Part shown: positions 35,131 through 44,412 of the stretch, one piece after another
How the letters are laid out: each line of letters starts with the position of its first letter
Numbering within the stretch: the stretch's first letter is position 1
DNA from: Granulicella sp. L60
Lineage (GTDB): Bacteria; Acidobacteriota; Terriglobia; Terriglobales; Acidobacteriaceae
Direction of reading: 5' to 3'
Assembly (NCBI RefSeq): GCF_009765825.1
Contig: NZ_LMUR01000015.1
Span: 590,798-654,797 of the forward strand
DNA: 64,000 nt
Made by a program: the position numbers and the translations under genes
Notes under the pieces: model-generated
Seen by the model: only the letters and a program-made list of their open reading frames with translations
The model's database searches: none
What the model was told of the DNA's origin: nothing

Positions 35131-36927
35131 TTACGTGGACATTGCCTGGAACTGCATTTTGCTTGCTCGATCCTGCGATTCTGAAGCCTCCGGCGAGATT
35201 TCGTCAGACTGCTCAAAGAGCTCGCGGTAGAGGGCGCAATCCCGATACAGTTCCTCGTGTGTTCCTTCCGCGATGATCCGCCCCGCGTCAAGAAGGACGA
35301 GCCGGTCGACCCAGGTCAGGGAGCGCAGGCGATGGGAGATGATCACGACGGTTTGTTCCTGTCTTCCTTCAGCGATGGACCGAAGTATGGCTTTCTCGGT
35401 CGGAACATCGAGCGCGGAGGTGGCCTCGTCAAGGATGAGGATTGCAGACTCCCTGAGTAGAGCCCGCGCCAGCGCCAATCGTTGACGCTCCCCGCCCGAG
35501 AGCCCTGCCGCGTCGGGACCGAGCTTGGTGGAGAGGCCATCCGGCAGGCGCTGAACCACATCTCTGAGCTGCGCGGATTCGATGGCCGCCTCAAGTCGGC
35601 TATCGGAGGCCAAAGGCGAGGCGTAGAGCATATTGTCCCGTATCGTCCCGGAGAACAAGGTGGGCTGTTGTGGCACGTAGCAGATCGCACTTCGCAATGT
35701 TACGAGCCTGTAGTCTTGGAGTGCGATCTTTTCGAGCGTGATGGTTCCCCTCATCGGATTTGCTACGCGGGCGAGCAGCCGCGCAAGCGTGGATTTACCA
35801 GAGCCACTTCGCCCAACGATGGCCAATCGTTCCCCGGGCCGAATGGATAGGGAAATATCGTGAAGCGTCTGCTTGCCATCGGAATGCGAGAAGCATATGG
35901 AGTCGCATACCAGGCCGCGGCGCATGGGAGATGGAAGAGAATCGACTAACCCATGGTCCTGTACGGTCGCTGTTGTCTCGAGGATCTCACGAACACGGCG
36001 CGTGCTGGCCAACATTCTCTGCGAACGGGCGTACAGTTCCATGACAGTCGAAACGGGCTCAAATATCCGGGTGACATAGGAATAAAACGCGACCAGGCTT
36101 CCTATGCTCAACACCCCTCTCAGGTATTCGTGCGTCCCGACTCCGAGCAGGCACATGATCGCCAGGGCCATCACACTAGTGACTGCAACGCTGAAGCCGA
36201 TTTCCGTGCGGCGTTGTGCCCATTGCGCCGCCGCAGTCTGATAGCGGGTATCGATGACGTGGGTAGCGCTCCGTTCCTCCGCACCGGGAAGCTGAATCTG
36301 CGGAATCGCACCGAGATGTTCGGCAAGTCGAGCTGAGCTTCGACCAACCTCAGCCTGTGCTCGATCTGCTCTGGCCAAGATTACGCTCCGAAATCCGACG
36401 CGCACCCAAAGGAAAAGGGGCAAAAACGGCAGGACTGTGAGTGTCATCCGCCAGTTGAGGGTGAACATGATGGCGAGATTCAACGCGAAAAACAGGACTG
36501 ATCGCAGGATTGTATTCAGCGCGTCTGCAGCGAATTGCGCAACCTGCTCGGCATCCTGCTCGATGCGGCTGAGCTTCTCACCGACGAGAACGCGTTCATG
36601 CCAATCGGATGAAAGTGTACTCATGTGTCGTACAAGGTCACCACGTAACTCCAGGCCTATGTACTGGCCTATGCGAAAACTGGCCAATGATGAGACACCA
36701 CCGACAACAGACCGAGCCAGGAAACATAGGGCTATCAAGCCGACCATCAATAGCGAGGAAGTATTCTTATGGCTTGGCAAAGTCACATCAAGCCAATGCC
36801 GCATCAATAACGGATCCACGGTGGCCACAATACCACCAACAATCGCCGCGATGACGCTAACAATCACAGAGCCTGTATGCGGCTTCGCTCGCCCAATGAG
36901 CCATCGAGTTGTGGTCGGGCTATCCAT
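35131..36927 (-). CDS. ABC exporter, permease-ATPase fusion
   Basis: A 598-residue half-transporter: six membrane helices in the first 300 residues, then an ATPase with Walker A GRSGSGKST, Q-loop YVPQQP, signature LSGGERQ, Walker B ILILDEATS and H-loop ISHR. There is no N-terminal C39 peptidase. The MsbA/lasso-D type fits a peptide exporter for the adjacent RiPP locus; other substrates cannot be ruled out. Confidence 0.9.
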   Translation of the reverse strand: MDSPTTTRWLIGRAKPHTGSVIVSVIAAIVGGIVATVDPLLMRHWLDVTLPSHKNTSSLLMVGLIALCFLARSVVGGVSSLASFRIGQYIGLELRGDLVRHMSTLSSDWHERVLVGEKLSRIEQDAEQVAQFAADALNTILRSVLFFALNLAIMFTLNWRMTLTVLPFLPLFLWVRVGFRSVILARADRAQAEVGRSSARLAEHLGAIPQIQLPGAEERSATHVIDTRYQTAAAQWAQRRTEIGFSVAVTSVMALAIMCLLGVGTHEYLRGVLSIGSLVAFYSYVTRIFEPVSTVMELYARSQRMLASTRRVREILETTATVQDHGLVDSLPSPMRRGLVCDSICFSHSDGKQTLHDISLSIRPGERLAIVGRSGSGKSTLARLLARVANPMRGTITLEKIALQDYRLVTLRSAICYVPQQPTLFSGTIRDNMLYASPLASDSRLEAAIESAQLRDVVQRLPDGLSTKLGPDAAGLSGGERQRLALARALLRESAILILDEATSALDVPTEKAILRSIAEGRQEQTVVIISHRLRSLTWVDRLVLLDAGRIIAEGTHEELYRDCALYRELFEQSDEISPEASESQDRASKMQFQAMST

Positions 36928-36936
36928 CGATGCGTT

Positions 36937-37179
36937 TCATTGTGAATGTGTAGTTAAAATATTGGCCGCCGTATTGCTATTTGCTTCTACTAGCTCGATG
37001 CGTGAAACTTCATGGATTTGACCGTCATCCAACGCGGAAGCGAAGATCTCGGGTTGCTGTCTACCGTTCACTCCCTCCTGAATCACGTCAAGCAGGGCAA
37101 GCTCTCTGTTTGACATCAGGCCACAAGCGTTCGACTCGGTGGCTCGCTCTGTTGCTGTTGCATAAGACTGGCGTTCCAT
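36937..37179 (-). CDS. Possible small protein upstream of the ABC exporter
   Basis: An 80-residue frame from the ATG at 37179 (or 59 residues from 37116) ending 10 bp before the exporter start. It has a well-formed acidic/hydrophobic pattern (LALLDVIQEGVNGRQQPEIF, IHEVSRIELVEANSNTAANIL). I recognise no family. A longer frame to 37779 is antisense to the AraC-type gene and was not accepted. Confidence 0.38.
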   Translation of the reverse strand: MERQSYATATERATESNACGLMSNRELALLDVIQEGVNGRQQPEIFASALDDGQIHEVSRIELVEANSNTAANILTTHSQ

Positions 37180-37383
37180 CGCCCTATAGAGTTCCGATCC
37201 AGCTGGTGGATTTGTAACAGGCCATCTGCTCGATCCCGCGGGTTGGCGCTCCTCCTGCTTCAGTCGGCAGCACGCTCTGCAATAGCTCAAAGTTAGGCAT
37301 CGCAGGAAAATTGAGAATCTCTGGATTTCGGATCCACGTGTACCTTGAGGACTGAGTTGAGATTTTGCCCTAAGGATGAGGCT

Positions 37384-37869
37384 GTGGCGAAGAGGGACGA
37401 CGAGCGACTGACCGATATCGAGAAGGAGATCATAGCCGAGATCCGCTATTGGCGTTCGATGCCGGCAGGCGATCCGCGGAGAGAAGCCCTCAGCGATCCG
37501 GTCACCTACCTCCATCAATTGATCGAAGCCAGGCATGCAAATGTGCAATTGCACGTTAAGAACATCTTGCCAGCACTCGGAATTTCGCGGAGAACGTTCG
37601 AAAGAAAGTTCAAAAGGAAGTACGGAAAGAATGTTCGGGAGCATATCCAGGAGGTCAGACTTGAGACTGCCTGTTCGATGCTCGGATATGTACCGGTCGA
37701 GCTGATCGGAGACATTGCTGAACGGCTCGGCTATACCGAGATACGGGACTTCAATCGCTTTTTCTCTGACCATACGCATATGTCACCGACACAGTGGCGA
37801 GAACGTGAACAGGCTTTGACCATGCGCGACTGTCGCAAGTTCGACGAGGAAGACGACTCAAATAACTAG
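37384..37869 (+). CDS. Short AraC-type HTH protein
   Basis: About 162 residues. The C-terminal two thirds is an AraC DNA-binding domain (LGISRRTFERKFKRKYGKN; IAERLGYTEIRDFNRFFSDHTHMSPTQWR). There is no ligand-binding domain. The GTG at 37384 follows AAGGATGAGG; the frame is open to a TTG at 37345. It lies 289 bp upstream of the RiPP operon and is a good candidate for its regulator. Confidence 0.75.
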   Translation: MAKRDDERLTDIEKEIIAEIRYWRSMPAGDPRREALSDPVTYLHQLIEARHANVQLHVKNILPALGISRRTFERKFKRKYGKNVREHIQEVRLETACSMLGYVPVELIGDIAERLGYTEIRDFNRFFSDHTHMSPTQWREREQALTMRDCRKFDEEDDSNN

Positions 37870-37923
37870 CCACACTCTATCGCGTGTTTTGCGAAACCGA
37901 ACAGGCTCCCCGCATTTTGTCCA

Positions 37924-37937
37924 CTTCTACGAATTGT
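37924..37937 (-). repeat. Inverted copy of the CAATTCGTAGAAG element
   Basis: On the minus strand ACAATTCGTAGAAG followed by TGGAC; 14 bases match copy 1 near 33011. It lies 220 bp upstream of the RiPP operon. Confidence 0.45.
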
Positions 37938-38158
37938 GATTGCGTTTATGCAGTGGCACACTCATCTCCACAGTTGGATGGATCGTGTTGGAGTTCCTAC
38001 TGACGTCCGGCGTAGCGTGAAAAGAGACTCCGGCGTACTGAGAAACCCACTCATCTTTCCATCTGGTACGCGTTAGGTGTATCTCCGGGGCCGACCGACG
38101 CAGTGATGCCTACTCGTCCGACCAAACCCGAGCAATTCATCTTCATTGAGGTGACAAC

Positions 38159-38446
38159 GTGATTCAGACTGCTCCGCAGCTTAACTCGATCGTTGACCAG
38201 GATGGTGCAGTCATCCTCAACGGGCCTCGGTGCCAGATCACGACGCTCGATGCGATGGGTGGCTATATATGGCGTCAAATCGAACAAGGTAAGACGAAAG
38301 AAGAAATTGTCTGCCATCTCGTTGCGGAGACGGCGACCGACATCCAGACGGTCGAACGAGACGTACAGGAGTTCCTGGCGGACCTGGCGTCACGAGCTTT
38401 GATCCAAGATGTGGCTGCCGCCCAGCGGCGTTCGGAGGATCAATGA
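38159..38446 (+). CDS. PqqD-family RiPP recognition element protein (lasso B1 type)
   Basis: A 95-residue PqqD-like RRE (LNSIVDQDGAVILN, LDAMGGYIWRQIEQGKTKEEI, VERDVQEFLADLASRALI). Such proteins bind the leader peptide of a precursor and deliver it to the modifying enzymes. GTG start with GAGGTGACAAC upstream. First gene of the RiPP operon; the next gene overlaps it by ATGA. Confidence 0.85.
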   Translation: MIQTAPQLNSIVDQDGAVILNGPRCQITTLDAMGGYIWRQIEQGKTKEEIVCHLVAETATDIQTVERDVQEFLADLASRALIQDVAAAQRRSEDQ

Positions 38447-39816
38447 CATTGACTTCGTCACACGACGAGCTGGAGTACTATCACTTGCTGCTTCTCGGTT
38501 CAAAAACACAAATCGCGTTGCTCGAAGAAGCAGGCGGCGAATCTCGCTTACCGCGTATTGGCATTCCGCGGTACACACGTCCGGCCGAACAGATTACGGC
38601 GTTGGTATTCGAAAAATGGCGTCTTCGCGCCATTGTCATCGACTGGCTGAGCGGGCATAAGGGATCACCTTATTGCGCTGTGCTCGAGATCTTCGAGCCG
38701 GTACCATTTCCTTGCGACGGGCTTAGTTCTGTTCCGATTGCGGAGGTTCCGAGACATGTACTGCCGAAGGAGTCACTGACCATGCTCGAAGGGATGGTGG
38801 AAGGAAATCCCGGTGAACGTGGACCCTTCTCGCGCCTTGGATGGATCGAGGACGCGAAAAATTGGATACGAGAAAGCGCAAACGATCAGGGACTAGAGTT
38901 TACGGATATTCGTCAACTCAACGCCGGCGGCTCGTTCGCGCTCGCTCGACTCGATACGCGCTGCGGCCGAGTGTATTGGCTCAAAGCAGTTGGAGACCCC
39001 AATCTACGCGAGTTCGCCACTACTTCCTATCTGGCCAAGCATTGTCCCCAATATCTTCCAAGGATACTGTCCCTGCGTGAGGATTGGCACGCGTGGATCA
39101 TGGAAGAGTTTGGCTCATCCTTGCACTCCTCGGAGTCTTTCGCCGATTTTGAATTGGCTGCAGTTCGACTTGCTGCCCTTCAGATACAGTTCATTGGCAA
39201 AGATGAGGAGCTACTCGCGGCGCAGTTCGTCGATCATCGGATGCCGACAGTCGACGGCCATATCGACGAGTTGATCGCATATCTCGAAGAAGCGATGGCG
39301 CTGCAAACCAGCACTAGGGTACCTGCACTTTCGAAAACTCGTCTGCTTGAGATTGGAGTTTTGCTTCATCGGGCCTGTAGTGCGATGCAGGAGCTGGCGA
39401 TACCGGACTCGGTGATGCATAGCGACATTAGCCCAGGAAGCATTCTCGGCGATGGAGTGAATTGCGTATTCACCGACTGGTGCGAAGCGTATCTCGGAAA
39501 TCCCTTTATTGCCCTTGAACAGCTCTGTGTTCATGTTTCACGAAAGACAACCGTTCCCGATACCTGGCGCGCAAGGCTGACCAGCGCCTACAGGTATTGC
39601 TGGCGCGATGTCCTTACTGAGAAGCAAATCGAAGGAGCTCTGCGACTTGTTCCACTCGTATCAGTGCTTTCCTACCTTTACGGTCGCGGCGATTGGCTAT
39701 ACTCTCCGCGCCGGCAAGATCCTGGAGTCCAGGGCTATACGCGCAGCCTCGCTCGACACTTGGATCGGATCGCAATCAGCTCAGGTCAACAGGAGGCATT
39801 ATGTCAATCTGCGTAG
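38443..39816 (+). CDS. APH-fold kinase-like protein inside the RiPP operon
   Basis: A 457-residue paralogue of the gene at 31542, with the same N-terminal domain (IPRYTRPAEQI; IVIDWLSG) and APH-like C-terminal domain. The catalytic loop reads HSDISPGSIL, so the conserved Asn of HxDxxxxN is Ser, while the metal Asp (FTDW) is kept. It may be a weakened kinase, a pseudokinase, or use a different chemistry. Overlaps both neighbours (4 bp before, 16 bp after), which ties it firmly to the RiPP genes. Confidence 0.8.
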   Translation: MTLTSSHDELEYYHLLLLGSKTQIALLEEAGGESRLPRIGIPRYTRPAEQITALVFEKWRLRAIVIDWLSGHKGSPYCAVLEIFEPVPFPCDGLSSVPIAEVPRHVLPKESLTMLEGMVEGNPGERGPFSRLGWIEDAKNWIRESANDQGLEFTDIRQLNAGGSFALARLDTRCGRVYWLKAVGDPNLREFATTSYLAKHCPQYLPRILSLREDWHAWIMEEFGSSLHSSESFADFELAAVRLAALQIQFIGKDEELLAAQFVDHRMPTVDGHIDELIAYLEEAMALQTSTRVPALSKTRLLEIGVLLHRACSAMQELAIPDSVMHSDISPGSILGDGVNCVFTDWCEAYLGNPFIALEQLCVHVSRKTTVPDTWRARLTSAYRYCWRDVLTEKQIEGALRLVPLVSVLSYLYGRGDWLYSPRRQDPGVQGYTRSLARHLDRIAISSGQQEALCQSA

Positions 39817-42209
39817 CTGGACCTATCGACGTTGTGGATACGATTCACGGCACGGTCGTAGCCGATCCCTACCGCTGGCTTGAAGAGAGAGATTCTCCAG
39901 AGACGGAACAGTGGCTTGTCGACCAGAGTGCACGATTTGAGGAGTACTTCAGAAGAGTTGGTAATTTGGACGCTCTGCGATCCCGGGTGAAGGAGGTTCT
40001 TGATGTTGAGACCACAGATCAGATCGGAAAAGTTCGGGATCAATACTTCTATCGTAAACGCAAAGTTGGAGAGCAACAGGCGTCGGTCTACCTCATGGAC
40101 GCCGATACGCGGACCGAGCAGAAATTGGTCGACCCTAGCGCTTTGGGACCATACGCCTCGGTCGGGATCTATCGCATCTCGAACGACGGCAATTGGCTGG
40201 CCTACGAACTGAAGCATGGTGGTGAGCATAGCAAAGCCATCCACGTTGTCGATGTGCAGAGCAGGAAGATTCTCCCTGACCACCTAGCCACCGGACTTGC
40301 CCGAGGATTCGCATTCAGAAGTTCAGGCGACGGCTACTACTATTGCCATGATTTCCTCGCGAATGACGCTTCGAACCCAGAGAGTGACCATCTGATCCGC
40401 TTCCATCGGTTCGGAACTGACGCACAAGATGACCACGTAATTCTGAGACTTAGCCGGGGTTCTGCCAGCAAACTCGTTCTTGGATCTGACGGCGCAATGC
40501 TTTTAGCGGTTCTGTATCAGAAGCATGGCGAAGAATATGCAGCTGACGTCTACGCTACAAATCAACAACACCACGATTCCTGGGACCGTATCGCTCATGA
40601 TGTACTTGGACCGTTCAATCCATTCTTTTGCCGCGGAATGCTGCTCCTTGTTGATCATAAGGACGACGCCAACGGCGAAATCGTCGAGTTGGACGCAAGC
40701 AATTGTCGGCGACGGCGAGTTATTGTCCCCAAATGGGAAAGACCAATCAAGCGACTGACCTTCGTCCGTGATCGCATCTATGTGAGTTATCTAATCGGAA
40801 CTGAAGCCACGGTGCGAGTGTGGTCGCTTGATGGAGAGTTTTTAGGCGCTCTTCCCCTTGAGAGAGGGAACACTTGGGGTATCCTGCCAACCTACTCCGC
40901 AGAAGCCGATGAGCTGTTTCTCTCGTGCGAATCCTTTAATAAGCCTCCCACCCTGTATTCCTTCAGACCGGAGACCGGTAAGCGTGCGGTTTGGAGCCAG
41001 AATTATGTTCCAGGCCTAAAGCATTCGATCGTTCATCAAAAGCTCACCTACTCAGCGAAGGACGGTAAGCAAGTTTCGATGTCGCTGGTGGGACATATGA
41101 GTTCAGGGTGGAAGGACTGTCCCGTCATTATGACTGCTTACGGGGGGTTCGGGGTCACTCTGACCCCCCAGTTCTCCACCTTTGTGTTGATCATGTTGGA
41201 ACTTGGATTTCTTCTCGCTCTCCCGGAGATACGGGGCGGAGAGGAACGGGGGACCGAATGGCATGCGGCTGCCCATCGAAGGAACCACCAGGTAGCGGTC
41301 GATGACTTTGTTGCAGCTGCGGCGTGGCTACAGACGGAAGGCATTACAAGGCCGGAAAAGTTGGCCATCTTCGGCGGATCGAACTCCGGTCTTCTCGTCG
41401 GTGCAGCCGTCACCCAGAGGCCGGATCTGTTTCGTGCCGCACTCTGCATCGCGCCCTTGCTTGACATGGTGCGCTATCACCTCTTCGACCGAGCCTACGT
41501 GTGGGCGGGGGAGTATGGAACGGCGGATGACGCGGAGGACTTCCTTGCACTCCATGGATACTCGCCGTATCACCGTGTCGATAGCAAACGGAACTATCCA
41601 GCGATCCTGTTCGTGAGCGGCGACAAGGATACCCGGTGCAATCCGGCTCATGCGAGGAAGATGACAGCCCTCCTCCAGCACCGCGCTGCCCAGAGATCTC
41701 CGATATTGCTTGATTACAGCGCCCAACGCGGCCACGCCGCGACGATGCCATTGGCTGTACGCATCGATGCGTTGACCAACAGGATCGCATTTGTGTGTCA
41801 TGAGCTCGGAGTTTTCAATCATGAGACGCCCTGTTCTACAGCACTTGTTCTTCGAGCTTCACGCTACCTCGTTCGAACGGAATGGAATCTGTGGCGGCAC
41901 AAAGAACGTCCCCTCCAGTCCTCGCTGACGGGGCTTGCCACTGTTGATGGGCATCGAAACCAATATTCTGTCCGGCAGGTATGCCATGCAATGGACATCG
42001 CATGTGTCCTCTACTTCAAAGAGGTGAAGTGCCTGCAGCGCTCCGTTGCCCTTACGATGCTGCTGCGCCGGTATGGTCTGGCTGCCGAACTTGTAATCGG
42101 GGGGCGCATCGTCCCAGCGAAGTTCCATGCATGGGTGGAGTTGAAGCGAGTCGTGGTTAATGACAAACCGTATACGCCACAACTCTACCGGGAACTGCAA
42201 CGGTGCTGA
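39801..42209 (+). CDS. Prolyl oligopeptidase fused to lasso B2 (transglutaminase-like) protease
   Basis: An 802-residue fusion. Residues about 1-675 are a complete S9A prolyl oligopeptidase: N-terminal YRWLEERDSPE, beta-propeller, AYGGFG, PEIRGG, nucleophile Ser in GGSNSGLL, Asp in GDKDTR and His in QRGHAA. The last 120 residues are a lasso B2-type leader protease (CLQRSVALTMLLRRYG, then FHAWVELKRVVVND), giving a Cys-His-Asp set. AGGAGG precedes the ATG at 39801. No signal peptide, so cytosolic. I know the two enzymes as separate genes; the fusion suggests coupled leader removal and peptide cleavage. Confidence 0.88.
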   Translation: MSICVAGPIDVVDTIHGTVVADPYRWLEERDSPETEQWLVDQSARFEEYFRRVGNLDALRSRVKEVLDVETTDQIGKVRDQYFYRKRKVGEQQASVYLMDADTRTEQKLVDPSALGPYASVGIYRISNDGNWLAYELKHGGEHSKAIHVVDVQSRKILPDHLATGLARGFAFRSSGDGYYYCHDFLANDASNPESDHLIRFHRFGTDAQDDHVILRLSRGSASKLVLGSDGAMLLAVLYQKHGEEYAADVYATNQQHHDSWDRIAHDVLGPFNPFFCRGMLLLVDHKDDANGEIVELDASNCRRRRVIVPKWERPIKRLTFVRDRIYVSYLIGTEATVRVWSLDGEFLGALPLERGNTWGILPTYSAEADELFLSCESFNKPPTLYSFRPETGKRAVWSQNYVPGLKHSIVHQKLTYSAKDGKQVSMSLVGHMSSGWKDCPVIMTAYGGFGVTLTPQFSTFVLIMLELGFLLALPEIRGGEERGTEWHAAAHRRNHQVAVDDFVAAAAWLQTEGITRPEKLAIFGGSNSGLLVGAAVTQRPDLFRAALCIAPLLDMVRYHLFDRAYVWAGEYGTADDAEDFLALHGYSPYHRVDSKRNYPAILFVSGDKDTRCNPAHARKMTALLQHRAAQRSPILLDYSAQRGHAATMPLAVRIDALTNRIAFVCHELGVFNHETPCSTALVLRASRYLVRTEWNLWRHKERPLQSSLTGLATVDGHRNQYSVRQVCHAMDIACVLYFKEVKCLQRSVALTMLLRRYGLAAELVIGGRIVPAKFHAWVELKRVVVNDKPYTPQLYRELQRC

Positions 42210-42237
42210 ACAAAGATCTGATCCTGGGGAATGCTTT

Positions 42238-44079
42238 ATGAGTGTTATCTTTGGCATCCACGACTCGTCTGACCCGAGGGGTTTCAGGCAAGCTTTAGAG
42301 CTCCTGGCGCCGGTCACGATTCGTTATGGCCCTGACGGCACAACCATCTCTGCGAATGGTTCCGTTGGAATGTGTTTTCAGGCATTCCAAACTCATCAGC
42401 GATCATTGCTCGAACGGCAGCCTTATCTTGATGGCTTAGGAAATATGGTCGCGCTCGATGGAAGGCTTGACAACTACGAAGACATCGCCGCCGCCCTAGG
42501 AGTTAAAGCCGCCGAGAGCCCCGATTCCGTACTAATTCTTGGAGCGTTTGAGCGGTGGGGGCAGGAGTGTTTTTCCCGGCTTGTCGGAGAGTGGGCGGTC
42601 GCTTTATGGAACTCACAAGATCGCGTCCTCTATCTGGCAAGAGACCATGCGGGAACCAGAACTCTTTTCTACAGGAATGTAGGAGGTCGAACCATCTGGT
42701 CCACATATCTTGAGACCTTTTTCACAGAGAAGAATCCACTTGAGTTGAGCAAGGAGTATCTGGCTCGCACCATCGCCTGTCAGCCTGCGGGTGAATCGAC
42801 CCCGTATAGAGACATTCATGCCGTTCGCCCTGGACACTATATGGCGATTAAAGATGGAAAGGCGAGTATACGTCCGCATTGGAATTGCATTGCAGAGTCC
42901 GAGATTTGTTATCGACGAGAGGCCGAATATGATGAGCACTATCTCCAACTCTTTGGGCAGGCGATCAGCCGCCGAAGTCCGCCCGGAACGCGAGCAATAG
43001 CTGAGTTGAGCGGCGGCATGGATTCTTCGGCTATCGTTTGCATGCGGGACCACATGGCCTGCGGCCCGATCAATGATATGGATACGTTAGATACCGTCTC
43101 GTACTATGACGACACCGAGCCAGATTGGGATGATCGGATATATTTCGAGGCAATCGAGAGATACCGCCAAAAGATAGGGATTCACATCGATGTCTCTCAA
43201 AGGATTGCTCAATACGAACCCTTGCTTCTACAAACCCGTATTTACCCGTATATTTGCGGGGATCGTAGCTACTTTGATGCTGCGACTAAGTTCGAGAATG
43301 CCGTTGGTGGAAAGGGTCATAGGGTTATTCTTTCCGGAATCGGGGGGGACGAACTACTCGGCGGCGTTCCAACTCCATTGCCCGAATTGACGGACTACGT
43401 CAGACGAGGTCAACTATCAAAGCTGATATCTCGAGCGTTCGCGTGGTCTTTAGTCGGACGCAGGCCGTTTGGACAACTGATACTTAGCTCGATAGAGGCG
43501 ACAATTGCCCTTTGCCGCGGTTCTGTAAGTGAGGTCGCGCCGTCCTGGTTGACTCCCGAGGGGCGGAGGTTGTGCAGTCATTCCAATCCGCGCCGCGTAG
43601 AAAAAAGAACACTAATTTGTGCTAGACCAAGCGCAATTGCAAATGGTCACACCTGGTGGGTTCTTCTCGATACCCTGCCAAATCAAGCGCCAAAGCTATT
43701 AGGTTGCTATGAGTACCGGTTTCCATTTTTGGATCGAGATCTTGTTGAGTTTTTACATCGATTGCCCCGTCAGCAACTTGTACAGCCAGGTCGGCGACGT
43801 CTGCTCATGCGACGAGCGCTTCGAGGGATTATTCCAACCGAAGTTTTAGAACGTAGGCGTAAGGCGTTTGTCTCGCGTGGGCTGACCGCACATCTCCAAA
43901 AGGGGCGCCCTACAATCGAAAAGCTCTTCGCAGATTCACTCCTAGCGGAATACGGTCTCGTTGATTCGAGAAAAATCCAAGCCGCACTCCAAGCCGCATT
44001 GTCTGGCGAAATGGCGTGGATAGGGCACTTGACGAGAGCGATCGACATAGAAATATGGTTGCGAGGCCTTCGAACTTGA
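42238..44079 (+). CDS. Asparagine-synthetase-like cyclase (lasso C type)
   Basis: A 613-residue class-B asparagine synthetase homologue. The N-terminal glutaminase domain starts MSVIFG and lacks the Cys2 nucleophile, as in lasso-peptide cyclases. It keeps ALDGRLDNYEDI and ARDHAGTRTLFY. The synthetase domain has the PP-loop ELSGGMDSS and GIGGDELLGG. It would adenylate a side-chain carboxylate of the precursor and form a macrolactam or other amide bond. ATG at 42238 with GGGGAAT upstream; 28 bp after the fusion protease. Confidence 0.9.
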   Translation: MSVIFGIHDSSDPRGFRQALELLAPVTIRYGPDGTTISANGSVGMCFQAFQTHQRSLLERQPYLDGLGNMVALDGRLDNYEDIAAALGVKAAESPDSVLILGAFERWGQECFSRLVGEWAVALWNSQDRVLYLARDHAGTRTLFYRNVGGRTIWSTYLETFFTEKNPLELSKEYLARTIACQPAGESTPYRDIHAVRPGHYMAIKDGKASIRPHWNCIAESEICYRREAEYDEHYLQLFGQAISRRSPPGTRAIAELSGGMDSSAIVCMRDHMACGPINDMDTLDTVSYYDDTEPDWDDRIYFEAIERYRQKIGIHIDVSQRIAQYEPLLLQTRIYPYICGDRSYFDAATKFENAVGGKGHRVILSGIGGDELLGGVPTPLPELTDYVRRGQLSKLISRAFAWSLVGRRPFGQLILSSIEATIALCRGSVSEVAPSWLTPEGRRLCSHSNPRRVEKRTLICARPSAIANGHTWWVLLDTLPNQAPKLLGCYEYRFPFLDRDLVEFLHRLPRQQLVQPGRRRLLMRRALRGIIPTEVLERRRKAFVSRGLTAHLQKGRPTIEKLFADSLLAEYGLVDSRKIQAALQAALSGEMAWIGHLTRAIDIEIWLRGLRT

Positions 44080-44216
44080 TAGGACTCATGTGACCCGTCG
44101 TCTCGCAGCGACAATAGAGTTCCGCCCAATACAAATGGGGCGACTGAGATCCGTGTGAGCACTGCTGGCACATAGCCGTGTTCGCACGGAAATTGCACCA
44201 AAGAAAGGAACACCTC

Positions 44217-44369
44217 ATGCGCTACACAAAACCAAATGTCCTGACCACGGTTGATGCAAACCGTGCCATCCAGACCCACAGCCATCCCAATGCCAAAATT
44301 GCGACCATGGCGGACAACGCCGCCGCAAATTCCTTCTCAACCACCGGAGCATACGAGGCGGACGAATAA
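44217..44369 (+). CDS. RiPP precursor peptide with YxxPxV leader motif
   Basis: A 50-residue peptide, ATG at 44217 with AAAGGAAC upstream, last gene of the operon, followed by a hairpin. It opens MRYTKPNVLTT; Tyr3-x-x-Pro6-x-Val8 is the motif that lasso B1/RRE proteins bind. The second half is small-residue rich (MADNAAANSFSTT) and ends GAYEADE. No start/acidic-residue spacing gives a lasso ring of 7-9 residues with the usual Thr at -2, so the modified product is unclear. Asp33, Glu47, Asp49 and Glu50 are the carboxylates available in the second half. Confidence 0.75.
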   Translation: MRYTKPNVLTTVDANRAIQTHSHPNAKIATMADNAAANSFSTTGAYEADE

Positions 44370-44412
44370 CGCCCACATGTCGAAGGTACGAGATCTACGT
44401 CCATCTTTCAAC

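Noticed and set aside
37180..37779. Long minus-strand frame antisense to the AraC-type gene
   Set aside because: Its sequence is the mirror of a clear HTH gene; only the part after 37179 looks protein-like.
37948..38076. 42-residue frame beginning MQWHTHLHSWM before the RiPP operon
   Set aside because: No ribosome-binding site, no YxxP leader motif and basic, irregular composition; more likely leader DNA.
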